A stretch of 64,000 nucleotides of DNA from Parapristionchus giblindavisi. Lineage: Eukaryota; Nematoda; Chromadorea; Rhabditida; Diplogasteridae. Position numbers and translations under genes: made by a program. This document shows positions 22,478 to 35,900 of the stretch, in pieces. The notes below the pieces were generated by a model. It ran no database searches and was not told where the DNA came from. It saw only the letters and a list, made by a program, of their open reading frames with translations. Location: assembly GCA_943737045.1 (NCBI GenBank), contig CALSFV010000209.1, positions 682,001 to 746,000 of the forward strand, in the 5' to 3' direction. Positions within the stretch are counted from its first letter, which is position 1. Each line of letters begins with the position of its first letter.

Positions 22478-24302
22478 ATACCGCCACTGATCGAGACTAT
22501 TTTTTTCTGCAATTTTTCTTCTCCCATTTTCTTCACGACACGAAAAAGATTCTTTTGACTAAATTATTATATTATATATTATTATTATTTAGACAAGAAT
22601 TATATCCTTCAGACATTCGATGTAATAAATATCATGATTTGCAAGATAACATATTTTCCAGTAAATCAAATATTGTCCGTATAAAATGTACTTGTATAAG
22701 AAAACGACAACAAATATGTACAAGGGAAGAAAATAATACTCGGAACCAGATATTTTCAATTGCGACAGGATTTTTATGTACAGTTTATTTACTTTTTAGT
22801 TCTGTTATGTGATTATTTTGTTCGTTATTCGTTTTTTGAAATTGTTCAGTTAAACAACACAAGTCCAGCTACACCACGGATCTAATAATGGGAAAACTCC
22901 AGCTATGTACACTTTGGTCAGTCTGTGAAGCGTGTGTTGCACAGCTTAAGAGCTCCTTTTTCGGATGTATTTCAGCTGAATATTTATTATATCCATGAGC
23001 AATATTTCCTATCGTTCAATAGAATACATTGTAAAGTTTATTCGTGCATCAGGCGGCAATATACCGTAATAAAGAACAAAACGCCATCATTTAAAATGTT
23101 TTATGCGGACGAACAGCTGATTTATTGTAATTGCGAACTATATCATTGTTATCATTGCACTTACACACGTCGAGACAATCCCAATGTCAAACGAACCTCG
23201 GAAGCACTTAAAATCACACTCCGATCTAATTTACTCTCTGCATAAGCTCTAGTAGACAGAGGAAACGAGACAATATATTTTAGTTTGGTGAAGAATTATC
23301 GAAAAATACGTTGGAAACGCAGCTTAGATTCTGGTTAAACTCACGGTATGGCCTGAATCCAGGACCAATTTCCAATAACTGTCTTTGGATCTCCCGTTTT
23401 CTCGTCAAACTTACCATTTATCATACATCGAAAAATCGTGGATATGAGCTCCATGCACGTGTTTACAGCAGGAAAGATCATTTTGTGTGTTTCCTCGTTG
23501 AGGTTTTATTTGGTATTACTGTGGAATGAATTGACAATTAACGATCAAATGTATTATATTTCCTAAAAAAAAGGAAAACGCTTGGTCATTGAAGTATAGT
23601 TGTCCATATATTTGATGAAATAAATAAAGAAATAAAAAATATAATGGTTCATCTTTGATAGATTATGCGATAGAGATGTCAGAGACGAACAATAATAGAC
23701 AATTTTAACCAATAACTTTGAGAATCATCAACTTCATCTAAAAAAACTAAATCACAGTAAAAGTAGGAAACTTCATGTCGGCAAAGGACTGAATTTATTC
23801 CGCGTAAGCTCGTTACATCGTTGAAAATATTCTAGTTTATTTTGTCGATGTGAAACAAGGGAAAATTACAATAGATCTTGATAACTAATTCGTGACTAAA
23901 GAACTTTGTTCAGTTGTGTCCTTGATCTACTTATGACGTGAACTTTACTTTAATGCGCAGGTGATTTGCTTCTTTATGAGGAAATACATCAGCAGTTAAT
24001 TTTTAATTCGTTGCCACAGTGATACCAAATACAATCTGAACGACTTACTAGTAGCACATAAAATGTTCTTTCCTGCGGAAAACAACGCAGGGAGCGAATA
24101 ATAAACACTTTTAGCAAGGCAAAGACTATTCCAAGAAAATAATCGCTGATCCTGGATGCGGGTCATACTTTGCGTTTAACCAAAATCTAGCTTTCATCGT
24201 GCTTTCTTCATATTTTTTCCTAAATGTTGACCACTGTTATTGGAAGAATTTTTACAGCATCCAAATGCGCTGCCTGTGATGTATATCATTTGACATTTCG
24301 TT

Positions 24303-24422
24303 GACGGCTCAACCCAAGCTAATTTGACTCTCGGCTCTGGCAACACTCTCGAGCAGACAAAGGAAGCGAGAGAACATTTCCAAAGCGGAGTGTTTCAAAT
24401 TAACTCGGGGCGTCATTTTAAC
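24303..24422. mobile_element. MITE-A copy
   Basis: The element runs from CAACCCAAGCTAATTTGACT to AAATTAACTCGGGGCGTC, with inner GGCTCTGGCAACACTCTC. Confidence 0.75.
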
Positions 24423-26714
24423 AAATTAACTACTTATTAAGTAGTACTTAACCTTGCTTTTTTTCTCTAATTTTCATATCTTGTCCGTGATGTACTTATT
24501 GTTATAATGATGTGTGCGTTACTTGAATTCCCAGGTGATTTGCTTCTTTTTGGGGAAATACATTATTAGCTCATTTTCAATTCTTAGCCACAGTAATACC
24601 AATTAAAACCTTGTAGCACTTTTAAGTACTTTTGAGGTTGTGAGGTTATTTCGAATACGCATGTGGTGTATATAATAAAAAGATAATGCATTGCCATTAA
24701 TGAGCTGTCCGCCCGCACAATAGGCTTTTGAGCATTGCGTTTTGGTCGTTATCACAGTATATTGGTAGATTGCAAAGAATATAGCACCATTACTGAGAAA
24801 TCTCCCAATGTCTCCCGGAATTTCCCGAATTTTTTCACGAAAATTGTGAAATTCGTTTCAGAAAGAAAATTTGTTTCGCTGGTAAAATTATTCTAAATGT
24901 GTAGTTTGGAAAACTTTTTCGCATATTTTGAGAAAGGATTTCTAGCGCAAAAAGCAAAATAGTTTTGTTGTAAATAAATGTATTTCATTTAAATCTTACA
25001 CTGCGAACCTTGAGAATCGCCGATCTTCGATCATAAGCTGTAGTAGTTGACGGTCTAATAGTTATTATCAATACAAAAGGTGCGACAATCATTACTACAG
25101 AAATTTTGTTTTCCGACATTCCAACTCTCCAGACGTGAAATACTTCCTGATTTCTGTTTCTTCGAAAAGCTGCTTTTTTATTCTATACCCAATTTATAAA
25201 TGCATCTGGCGTCCACATTTTTCAAGTCTTCTCATAGTCAGGAGAGTTCATTTGGAAATTGCAAGCAAGGTACTTATAACTTACTTATTGCGGATTAGAA
25301 CTAAAAATTTCATCAATATGGAGTAAATTTTACAACTACTTTGTTTCAAGATTCGATTAATGTCACTCTTTTGCAAGGTGTCTTTTGTTCTCAACGACCA
25401 AAGCATAGGATAATGTAGCTATCAATAGCTTTATTAATTTGCAGAAATAGAATAATATTGATGTTTCAATGGAAAGGTATTCATTGTTGTGCATAAATTG
25501 TTGTTTCGTACTATCATATAGTTCATGAATGTCGTCGAAACAGAAACTATTAAGTATTTCTATTGTATTCCGTACCTGTTTTTGTATATATATGGATGAA
25601 ATTGATCGTTAGTGGTTGCGATAAATGATTTCACTCTAACAACTTTTAAACAAGATAAAACACTGCATGTTTTAGCATCAATTTACCTTGAATAATGTAA
25701 ACAACGCTCAGGATTTGTTGTGAAATGCCGCCCAACTCTATATATTAGCGTAGCGTAAAAATCAATCTTATTGCACTCAAAAACAAGCACTCCAAAAGTT
25801 TTGCGCGCATGGCAACTAACAACTTGTTAGAGAATCTGTCATTCTGCATTATAAAGCATTTTTTCAACACAGGAAAATTGCTTCACAACACCGCAGTGCA
25901 TGAAGTGTTGAAGTTCTGCACTTACTCTTATAGTGGTGAAATTCAAGTTCGGATCCGAAATATGCATGGTGTGTAGTAGAAAAGTAAAGAGACAGTTGAG
26001 CTAGTTCCTTGTTTTCTTTTTAAATTTACAACACCCAATCTTCTGAGAAGAATCAAAAGAATAAAATTCATATGTCAGGTGCATTTATAAATTGACGGCT
26101 AAATAAACCTTGTTGTCCGTGATCTTTATATATTTATCGTACTCTACAGCTGTTTCCATAGCGCACAATGTTCTCACGAGATGACATGTTATTTGAGTGC
26201 TCAGGTGCTTTGAAAGAAATAAGGAAAAGAATGTTAATGGATCCTACATAGCGAAGAAATTAAAGGAATACCCCATGCTAGTTTTACCCTATCCAAAGAA
26301 ACATAAACAAAGAAGTATTGCAAGGCAGGGCAGGGTAGTTGAAATATTTTCTGTAGTGATGACTTTCACATCTTTTGTATTGAAAATCACTATTGGACCG
26401 TCAAATACACCACAGAGAAACGACATTCGTCCCCTACCAGTTAATAATTTCGAAAAAAATGAGACGCTGCAAGAGAAGATTTTTCTCTGTGTACTGAAGC
26501 TTATAATCGTAAACTGGCAATCGGTCCATAGGTGCTCAGCGTATGATATAGATTTTTTTCAATAATAACAATACTATTTTGTTTTTTTTTTCACTAGAAA
26601 TGAACCTCATTGCATTGAGACGATTCTTTTGCATCAAACACTAAATGTTCTTCAAAGTTAGGTGTTGTTAGTGCAAAAAAAAGAAAAACAATGTTTTAGA
26701 TGTTTGACACGTTA

Positions 26715-26767
26715 CTCAACTAATGTGCTCGATTTATGTTGAAAATAAATCGAGCATATTAGTTGAG
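26715..26767. repeat. Short near-perfect hairpin
   Basis: CTCAACTAATGTGCTCGATT pairs with AATCGAGCATATTAGTTGAG (one mismatch), leaving a loop of about 10 nt. It could be a terminator-like or miRNA-like hairpin; there is no other support. Confidence 0.6.
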
Positions 26768-27212
26768 CAGTTCTACCGAATACCGAATATAAAAATATTC
26801 GCTAGCGGCCTGCTGTCTAGAATTTTCGGAGTCAAGGAGCATTGCAAATGGTTGTTATTAACATTATTTTTGATGTGAGTCTCGGGAAATAAAACTCCAT
26901 CATTGCGATTATGTAATGCTATTCTATGCGTACATTTTTATAATTAAAAAAAAACAAAAAAAAATATTTAACTGTAGTTAATCATCCTTCTCCTTCTCAT
27001 ATTCATTCCTAGCCCTACAGCGTGACTCCTTTACCGGCATAGAACATGACGTTTTCGCTACATTGACACAATTCTGTATCTTTTATTCTCGTAACAGATG
27101 GAATAGCGTCAGGTGTATCAGTACACTGTCCATGTCTACCACCTCCAGCATAATGATTCTAAATCAGGAATATCTTATCTTTACCAACTAATCATTGTCT
27201 CGCTCATTTTCT

Positions 27213-30200
27213 ATGATTATTGTCGAGCCAATATCGGACGAACTCAATCAAATTTATTCAATTATGTAAGTACCTCTTACCTTGGCTATCATATTTTATT
27301 ACTATCATTATTTTTCAATAATTTTCTTAGCTTTATATTTCATCGTTTTAGGACGCATTTTCAATTCGACTATGAGAATTTTGATTGAATCAATAACCAA
27401 ACATGAATATTTTGGAAGAACTAAAATATTTCAGGGCTTGTGTAGTTGGCGTCTTTTCTATTGCAATGACCGCTATTGCTTATTTTTTCATGTTGACAGT
27501 CAAAACTTCGACTACTCCGGCCTATAACAGAAGAGTGGCCATTATGATGGTAATCTTTAATTTAAAAAAAAAACAACCAGCCTGATATTTTTTTCAAGTT
27601 TCGAATACTATCTATACCTAGTGCCTCCTCCTGTTTTCGAAAGATACGGGTTTCGCAAAAAAAGAGGACGTCCTTTGCCACCACTCGCTTTAAAGCATAC
27701 CATATGACATATTTTTGGCACTACGCAAAGTGAGAGAGCATTACCCAGCTTGAGGGCTTCAAATATTAGCTTGGATTGTGACTAGAAATGAATCATTTAA
27801 AGGGAGCGTAAAGTCTCTCTCAATGGTCTATTCGACGCGCAATGCTCTCTCGTTGTTAGACAACAGAGAAATAGTGTGCGCAATGAAGAGACCGTTGAGT
27901 AAGGTCACTCTCCCGTTAAGTTGTGCAACGTGAGCTCGGACATTATCCACGCTTTTTTCATCCATGCCATCACTCTTCTTCCGTATTCATGTTTTTACGG
28001 CAGCGGTTTGCTATCGAGAGTATTCGGAATTGGAGGAACTCCACAACTGGTATTACAGTTTTCACTCTTTATTTGGTTATAACATAATAGTGATGATGAA
28101 ACGACTCTATGAAAATGCATATGAGGCCGTTTGCGTAAGACTCGACTAAGTGCCGGCACAGTCAAAAATTTAAATTTTGGGTATCGGGGTTTTCAAAAGT
28201 GCTGATGACAATGGTAATGTTCATTTTTCACTTAGAGCCACCGTTGAGGCCAGACGACGTCGGGTTGAAATCGCGTTTTTAGTATTTTCTCGTCATCCGG
28301 TGATGCCAAATTTTGAAGACTATGCCACCTGGGGCAGATTTTGATGGCGATCACGTCTGTCATATTCATTTTTCATGAAAAAGTTTCAGAAATTTTCAAA
28401 AATAGAATTTCTCTCAAAGGTAAAAGTGTATTTTGCGAGATACATAGATCGGACCGGAATGGCTTCAGGATCTCATGGAAAAAATTTCAGCCAATTTGCT
28501 CCCGCGAAATTCGAGAAAATCAACATTTAATGTAGTCATTTTGCCGTTGAAGTGGAGGCAAGAGGCGAGAGAGTGTGATGGTGCGAGAGATCAAAGAGAC
28601 AGGCGAGGCGACGAGCAGAGGAGGGAAGGGAAGTGGTCGGATTGTGTCTCTCTGCTCTCTCGCACCACCACACTCTCTCGCCTCTTGTCTCCACTTCAAT
28701 GGCAAAATGTCTACACTTAAAGTTGATTTTCTCGAATTTCGCGGGAGCAAATTGCCTGAAATTTTTTCCATGAGATCCTGAAGCCATTCCGGTCCGATCA
28801 ATGTATCTCGCAAAATACACTTTTACCTTTGAGAGAAATTCTATTTTTAAAAATTTCTGAAACTTTTTCATGAAAAATGAATTAGACAGACGTGATCGCC
28901 ATCAAATTCTGCCCCTGGGGGCACAGTCTGCAAATTTTAGCACAGTCGGTTGAGGAGAAATTACTAGAAATGCGATTTCAACGCGACGTCGTCTGGCCTC
29001 AACGGTGGATCTAGGTGCAAAATGAACATCACCATCGTCATCAGCACCTTTGAGAACCCCCATACACAAAATTTTATTTTTGACTGTGCCAGATTTCACT
29101 AATTTTAGTTGATTCTTACGCAAGCGGCCTCATATGAAGGCTAGAATATAGACATGAAATGTGACGATTTTCGACAATGGCTAACAACCATATCCCTGCA
29201 CACCACAGTGTGATCCTGATAAATATTGATTGATTGATTGATTGATAACGATTTTTATTTAGTATCTGGTTATATTCGCAGTTGTCATATTCGTTCCGAG
29301 CTCAGCAGCCTGCATCTTCTATAGACACAAGGTGAGCAAGCGATATGAGAAAACATACTATGGAGTAAACAGAATTTAAAAAAAAAAGTTTAAAAAACTT
29401 TTTTGAAGATAAAACATCATTCATATACAAGGGTTCTAGTCCTGTGTCGAATTAAAATTATTTCACTTTTTTCTAACTTTTTCTCACTCCATTTATTTTT
29501 TTAAATTTCTCTCAGGCAGTAGTACGATCGGGAACTCGATTCGATCTTTCATCACTGCAATCGAATTTGTGCATAGGAGTTCTCACAGCGATCTATTTGG
29601 CAGTGGCGATATTTATGCATGTGAGGTTAATAACCTATCGTATCTTTACAAAACGGACAACTTTTCAGCTCTGCGAATATGATATACCTCAAAACACAAC
29701 TTTGACAACTGTTGTAAGATCTTTTTAAACTTTGCAAGATGCCAATTAAAACGATAATTTCATCACAATCGTTGATTCCTTGTTCAATATAGAATGGAAA
29801 ACATTGCTTCGCTCCGCTCTCGATTACTTTCCATGCTTATGCGGTGTTATATTTTTTTTCAAAACGTGCGCACGCTGTAACGACGGAAACGCTGCGGATG
29901 GGGTTACGGCGTGCGACCGTTTTGGAAAGGTAACGCCACCTTACGAAAGAAGGGTATTCCTATAAATGGAACAAAGCCCTCATCGACAATTATTATATTA
30001 GACCGATAGTACGTTGTTTTCAGGCCTTCTCTAAGCACTCTCCTTTCGTTTTACAGCATCTGGTATGCTTATCCGAGAGCTTTTACTATGTTGTTATTTT
30101 AATTGCTGTTGGCACGGCCGTGATTTACGGCGTACTTTCAATGGTAATCCTCAACTTTTCTGTAAACATTTTAGCTGAATATTTTCAGATATGCGCACAT

Positions 30201-31218
30201 ATTTTTCACGAGATCAAAGTGCAAACCAAGATCAGCAACAAAATGAAAAGAATTCATCGTACTTTGACCTTCACACTTATATTAATGGTGCGATTTGAAC
30301 AATAATCTAGCGCGTTACTTTATGGTTATAAATGTTTTTTTTCCTGAACAACATAGATTATGCTAGATTTATTGATACAAACTTTTAAAGAGAACGTAAC
30401 CTCTCTCAATGGCCTCTTCCTTGCGCACACTGTTTCTATGTTCTCTAACAACGAGAAGATATTGCGCGTTGAAGAGACCATTGAAGGAGGTCCCTTTAGG
30501 GAACCTTTAGAGAATTTGCACAGTGAATAAATTACGGGTAATTCCATTCTCCTTGACGATTTTTTCTTCAAACTTAAATTTCTTTGGGAATATACAAAAG
30601 AGCAATTAGAACATTACTCTTTTATATACGAGGATTCACTTCCGTCAGGGGACATGGGATGGGAATATTTCTCTGATTATCAGTAATATGGGTGTGTGCA
30701 CTGTTCCAGGTTGCTGTGCCAATGTCATGTTATGGAATTCCGCTTTTAACATTTTGCTACCTCTTTGTGGCGCAGAACTTCAGTACGCCAGGTAATCGTA
30801 AATGGATATTTCTAAATAAGATGTGAATCTTCAGAAATTCCTCTAATCGCGACATTGTCAATGTCGCTCCATTCGGGCATACACTCAATCGTGCTTATTG
30901 TATTCACGGAGGTTGGTCAAAACTTACCAGAAGAAATAAAGATTTTGCGAAATTATCGATTTTTGAGAAATCATTTCAAATCATTTTCTTCGTTCTTTGG
31001 ATGAATAGGCTCTCATTCGGTTCGTTGGAACAGAAATCGATTGCCGAACTTATTTGTTAAACAAATTCAAAAGTTTTACGGTTTGACCACATTCTTTGCA
31101 GCCCTATCGCTTTGTGATCGCCCGACGGGTATTACGCAACACTTCGGAGCATTCCAATTCACGAGTATTTATTGCATCGGGACCGCCATCCAGGAACAGT
31201 CATGTAAAGGCGCCGTGA
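27213..31218 (+). CDS. Srh-class serpentine chemoreceptor 2, 336 aa, 11 exons
   Basis: Exons are 27213-27265, 27435-27549, 27921-28049, 29263-29331, 29516-29620, 29669-29713, 30024-30143, 30189-30287, 30710-30791, 30835-30911 and 31102-31218 (337 codons including TGA). The first eight exon lengths equal those of Srh gene 1 (53, 115, 129, 69, 105, 45, 120, 99), which fixes the model. The N-terminus is MIIVEPISDELNQIY. Exon 3 contains HAITLLPYSCFYGSGLLS and exon 7 QHLVCLSESFYYVV. TM7 has SLHSGIHSIVLI, and exon 11 begins PYRF, the Srh PYR motif. An alternative terminal exon 31009-31086 is open but lacks PYR. Intron 2 ends in a MITE-B that supplies the TTAAG acceptor, intron 3 carries a 1-kb palindrome and intron 8 another MITE-B. 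AATAAA lies at 31322-31327. Srh gene 3 on the other strand is its closest relative here. Confidence 0.9.
27797..27919. mobile_element. MITE-B copy 4, abutting exon 3 of Srh gene 2
   Basis: The 5' end is TTAAAGGGAGCGTAAAGTC and the 3' end CTCTCCCGTTAA. The last TTAA plus the next G forms the splice acceptor of exon 3 (27921). Confidence 0.8.
28118..29136. repeat. Foldback element, 1-kb palindrome in intron 3 of Srh gene 2
   Basis: The left end CATATGAGGCCGTTTGCGTA mirrors the right end TACGCAAGCGGCCTCATATG. Inner arms include GATCGGACCGGAATGGCTTC and its complement, and the centre near 28620 is GAGAGTG/CACTCTC rich. Overlapping ORFs on both strands (28341-28871) mirror each other and are artefacts. 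Confidence 0.9.
30384..30499. mobile_element. MITE-B copy 5, intron 8 of Srh gene 2
   Basis: The ends are TTTAAAGAGAACGTAACCTC and GGAGGTCCCTTTAG, with the family centre TTCTCTAACAACGAGA. Confidence 0.8.
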
Positions 31219-31897
31219 AGAGCAAGTCAAATTCAGTTTTGATGGCAACTCGAATCAATTTGTTTTTGTTCAAGTCAATTTGATTTTGATTTTAGGTTTG
31301 ATTTGTTTGATTTTGATTTCGAATAAATTTGATTTTGAATTCGAATTTGATGGCAAATCAAGATAGAAAATAGAAAAATATCTAATAAAAAGTAAGAGTT
31401 CTTAAAAATGTCACGTGATGTTAGTAGAAGGACACTTAGTTAGTGCTTGTTGTTTGATCGAGTTTCCTATTTTTTGTGTGATTTAATTTTTTTGTTATGA
31501 ATACTCCTTTGTTCATTCTTTTAAGTTGTTATACATGTTTATATGATGAAAATTGACTATTATTCTACTTCTTATATCTCTATCACATTATAATATATTC
31601 AAGGCATGATTAAGAAGCATTACTGTCAGGGTCTAAAAGACCTATCATGACAACAATTGAAATAATTCTCCGTGAAGGTGGGACTGTAGAGCACTGGCAA
31701 GTGTTTCGGAAATATGTGCAGTGGTAATTACCCCGATTTTAAGGCTTTTTCGGTGCCCTATAAGAGAGTACATTCGTCGTTAGGTACAATCCACAAAACC
31801 ACATTAGAATCCCGTTGGAATATGATTCATTTATAGGCTTATCTTCCATTGCAAAGATCACCTATTGGATATTGGAGCTAGATTTGGTCTTTACAGG

Positions 31898-31990
31898 CAC
31901 ACCCAGGCTAATTTTACGCTCCGCTCTGGCCACACTCTCGCATAGACAAAGAGTGCGAGAGAGTGTTGCTGGAGCAGAGCTCGGAGTGTA
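31898..31990. mobile_element. MITE-A copy
   Basis: The left arm is ACCCAGGCTAATTTTACGCT, with CTCTGGCCACACTCTC and AGAGAGTGTTGCTGGAG. The right terminus is GAGCTCGGAGTGTACTG. Confidence 0.75.
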
Positions 31991-32182
31991 CTGCATTGTG
32001 TGTGCTACTGTTTCTTCCTGTATTTAGTACATCAATTAAAGAAAAAAAGGTCAAATGAGAATAAGTTTTCTTAGAAATGGAAATATATCGAAATATATGG
32101 CAATCTGACATGTGTGATCTTGGAAAACAGGTTTATTGTTCTCTTTGTGTATATAGATCAAATCATTATAATTATCTTATTT

Positions 32183-32283
32183 GGACACCTCAAGCTAATT
32201 TTACTCTCCGCATTGGCAACACTCTCTCGCAGACAAAGAAAGTGAGAGCGGAGAGTTTCTAATTAGGTCGAGGTGTCACTTAA
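32183..32283. mobile_element. MITE-A copy
   Basis: The ends are ACACCTCAAGCTAATTTTAC and CTAATTAGGTCGAGGTGTC. Confidence 0.75.
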
Positions 32284-32636
32284 GCGTGATGATAGTATTA
32301 TCATTATGTAGAAGCATAATAAAGCATTATTATTATTGGTTATTTGTTCGCATCACTAAATAGGAGATCGCGAATACTTAGCAGATCAGGATATTCAAGC
32401 TGCCATTGTTGAGCTATCCATAATACTAACCTATTTCATCTCTTATTCAGATACTAAGTCGGATGAAAAACGGGGAATGAGAACCGACTGGACTATTTTC
32501 TTACGTTGTCTACTCATTTGCGCTTGTCATTGATGTGAAAATAGTTCTCATCCGACATTGTGTCCATATTCATTTAGGAAGTATTTTTTACTCATACCCA
32601 TTTCCTCATCCCCAAAAGGTAAGCAAAAACATCTTC

Positions 32637-32658
32637 GGGGGGGGGGGGGGGGGGGGGG
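32637..32658. repeat. Poly-G run (22 G)
   Basis: This is an uninterrupted G homopolymer. A 15-nt poly-C run follows at 32851-32865, so the two could pair or form G-quadruplex structure. Confidence 0.9.
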
Positions 32659-32921
32659 TGCAGTCAGTTCAACTAATCGTAGAGGTCATCTAAATCCCCC
32701 CATCGTTTACAATTGATGCTTTGTATCACAATTCTAGATCCATATCCAGAGCAAGTTTTGTCCAAAGGAAATGCCTTTTTGCTCATGGATGGACTCGATA
32801 GGTTGAATGCTCTACCCCCCTCCTCTCATCCCTCCCTCCCACGCTTACAACCCCCCCCCCCCCCCGCTCATCCTCACCTCATTCATTCACTTTCGTCCAT
32901 TGCCTCTTACTTTCGAGGATC

Positions 32922-35900
32922 ATGCGGTCGCTGATCATCTCATCTGTATTAGTTACTCTTACTTCTGCTTCATTCTGTGGAGACTCATCCGTCCCATTCT
33001 CGTTGGAGGTATGTACTTGTCATTGGTTATACATGCAGTAATCATGTGTACGAAAGCAATTTCTCACAGAATTCCCGCTTTCTCTACTAAAGACCAAACG
33101 TACAAGAACTTTAGATACAATTACGTTAATAATTAAAAGGTAATATAAATACATCTGTTGTTTGAGAATGCATAGACATGAGAATGTAATATTATGTGAA
33201 TAAATAACGGTCATAGAGATCATAGTACAATAATCATCGGGCTTAGTATAGGTGCATTGTTCGTCCAATTAGTATTTGAGTACATTTGCATGATTGTTCT
33301 TTCAATACCTATAGTAACCTTACATCAAACTACAGAAACCCTACACTAATCACTATATTAACATAACAATGGCCGTTGACATTGTTGTTACAGTAATCGT
33401 ATACAGTAATCATGCGCAGATTCTCCCTGATGGCCAGCCAGTACTAGGATGCTCTCGTCCCTCATGCTTTGGTTGGGCTCCATCCGGTAAACCCGCGTCA
33501 TCTTCCGGAACATTCTACACTATTAATAAGTAATCATTTATTTTCTTAAAATATATTACTATCAACTTCCTCTGGTGATACAGTTCATGTTTCGATAAAA
33601 CATGTCTCAATGCATTCTCATTTCGTTTCTCTTATAACTGGTTATGTTTAAATAAATACATAATTTAGTCATCCCGACGGTTTCATGCGTCAAGAACGTC
33701 AATCAATTCCTGCCTATGGTCCAAATGATCCTCGTTACGACCGACCTAACACAGCTGTAAGTATCATTATTGCTCTCACAGAATTTTCAGGAAATGTTCA
33801 TTACAATGTTTCGTTCGAAAATATCGAAAAGTTGATAACAGCAGTGAACACTGTAATCTTTCGACACCATCTCTTGTCATAAATTTTGTGACTTTGAACA
33901 GAGTATAGACAAAGAAAAATTTGGAAATCTTTTGCACACAAGAGAGGTACAGGATGAACTCCGCATTTGGCGAACGATAGTAAATATGGGGACTAAACCT
34001 GTTACCCGCACCTCACTTGAGGATAAATGATCGCAAAAAACAGTGCATTTTTTCTCCGCGATTTTCGATCCGAATTTCTTTGCGATGAACTTTTTATGAA
34101 GGAACAATTAATTACCGATCAACCAGGATACATTTCAAAAAGTTTTTTTGCAAAGATAAAAAAATTTGTAAGTTCTCTTCATTAAAGGGAGCGTAACCTC
34201 ATTCAATGGTCTCTTCGACGCGCAATGATCTCTCGTTGTTAGAGAACAAAGACATAGTGTGCACAATGAAGAGACCATTGAGTTAGGTGACACTCCCTTG
34301 AACGAACAATTCATTACCAAACAGGAAAACAATCAAACAAACAATCAAACAGGATACATTTCAAAAAGTTTTTGCCCTCGTGAAAATTTCTATGTTCGCA
34401 TCATAGATCAACCTTAATTATCCACAGGTATGTGATGAATCCTTCTCTTCATCATCCTGTTCTGGACTCAATCAGTGGGTAGGAGGCATTGCTCCTCTCC
34501 AAAATGTCTCGGGATACGCGTGAGTGAATTTTTGCTCTACGAGAACAAATTGGCAATCCGTTTGCTCACAAATGACGAGTGGGTAAATCCCAAATTTGCA
34601 TATATTGTTTTACGCGTTACCATAAATATGAACCATCCGGTTTGCACATTCGTTGCATATGGGCGCGCTAGGTTGGATGAGAACCGGAAGTAGGCGAGAG
34701 GCTACTGCTATGTAAGAGACGAAATATTTCTTATCCGACTTTTCTAAATATTTCTTATCCGAAGTTTCTTGGGGGTTAAGTTGATTGCTAAATAGGGTCA
34801 TGTCTTTAATCTTTGATATTTGATCATGATGTATTCAGTACCACCCTTCAATGTTGCTCATATGATGTGCTATTCGAATCAGAGAATAGAGGAATTGCGA
34901 AGATTCACGGAGGCCAAATTGCGCTTGGAGGAGAGGTAATCCCATTACTTTAAGTGATTTAAACTCTCCGCTCTGGCCACACTCTCTCGTAGACAATGAA
35001 AGTGAGAGAACAGAGTTTCAAATTAACTATGTCTTTAAATGCTCTACTGTTTCTAATCTATGATATTCAGGTGCTCTCAAATGGACTGCAAATCGCATTC
35101 GATTACATTGCCAACGTCGATAAAGTTATCCGTGGTGACGGAAGGTAAATATCTGCTTTCTGCATACATGAACGGCAGCAAACCGTTTGCCGGCAAACGT
35201 GACGTAACAACCATAGGCGGAGGCGTTTGCCAGAGATCCTCGCTCTACGCTTGTGATATCACGTTTGCGGGCAAACAGTTCGCCAACGTTCATGGATACA
35301 GCCTCTGGTTACCATAATCATATATACTTATCCGTTTTCAGTGTCGAATACGATGTATCCATTAGACGATTCGCGTGTACCGGTCTCTCGAACCATGCAG
35401 GTACGCAGCTTATAAGTAAAATAAGTGCAATTATTTGAAATATACGTACATATAAAGTAAAGACAAATAAACATACAAGAAAGCGATGATTGATTCACAT
35501 CTGTTTAATTTTAGTTGCACCCAAGTTCTTCAAGAATGCGCCTGCTCAAGCTTTCCAGGTATAATTACTGTTTACCCGTTTATCGAACATAATTTATATC
35601 ATTTTCCTGCAGCCGTTCGATACAGTATTATCTCTGCTCGAAATGATAAATGATTATTCTTATCATTGTCATTAAGGCTCCAAATGTCGCAGTAGACGAA
35701 CCAATTAGTCTCCCATCTGGAAATGCTTATCCGGAACAGACTGGAGCACAACTTCAAGTAGGAATACTGCATCTGCTATTACACTAAAACATAACTAGGA
35801 AATCGGTTTTAAGTAAATTCATTTTTGGAGATTCACTTAAATATAAGTGAATGTTAGTGAATTGGATATAGGCAAATATTTTTTTTACTTTTATTTAAGT

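Larger units (their letters stand above)
21926..27212. other. Intergenic, with no gene recognised
   Basis: This 5.3-kb stretch between tandem Srh genes holds a hairpin at 22363-22477, a direct repeat pair (23958-24050 and 24533-24620, sharing GTGATTTGCTTCTTT), a MITE-A at 24303-24422 and a perfect hairpin at 26715-26767. Short ORFs at 22444-22812, 22925-23245 and 26197-26565 show no recognisable domains. Confidence 0.6.
31219..32921. other. Intergenic between Srh gene 2 and the warthog gene
   Basis: The stretch contains Thr/Asp-poor AT-rich repeats (GATTTTGATTT runs at 31260-31350), two MITE-A copies, a small hairpin at 32455-32565, and G and C homopolymers at 32637-32658 and 32851-32865. 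No gene was found. Confidence 0.6.

Noticed and set aside
22444..23245. Two ORFs above 100 codons downstream of Srh gene 1
   Set aside because: Composition follows the AT-rich DNA, there are no domains or splice partners, and no paralogous support.
28341..28871. Several overlapping Arg/Glu-rich ORFs
   Set aside because: They lie in the palindrome within Srh gene 2 intron 3 and mirror each other.
29795..29932. Cys-rich ORF (DYFPCLCGV...) in Srh gene 2 intron 6
   Set aside because: It would break the exon 6 to exon 7 phase, and exon 7 at 30024-30143 already matches the paralogues in length and sequence.
31009..31086. Alternative terminal exon of Srh gene 2 (ALIRFVGTEIDC...)
   Set aside because: It is open and in phase, but the exon at 31102-31218 begins PYRF, matching the Srh PYR motif and the paralogue's PYRDAVV.
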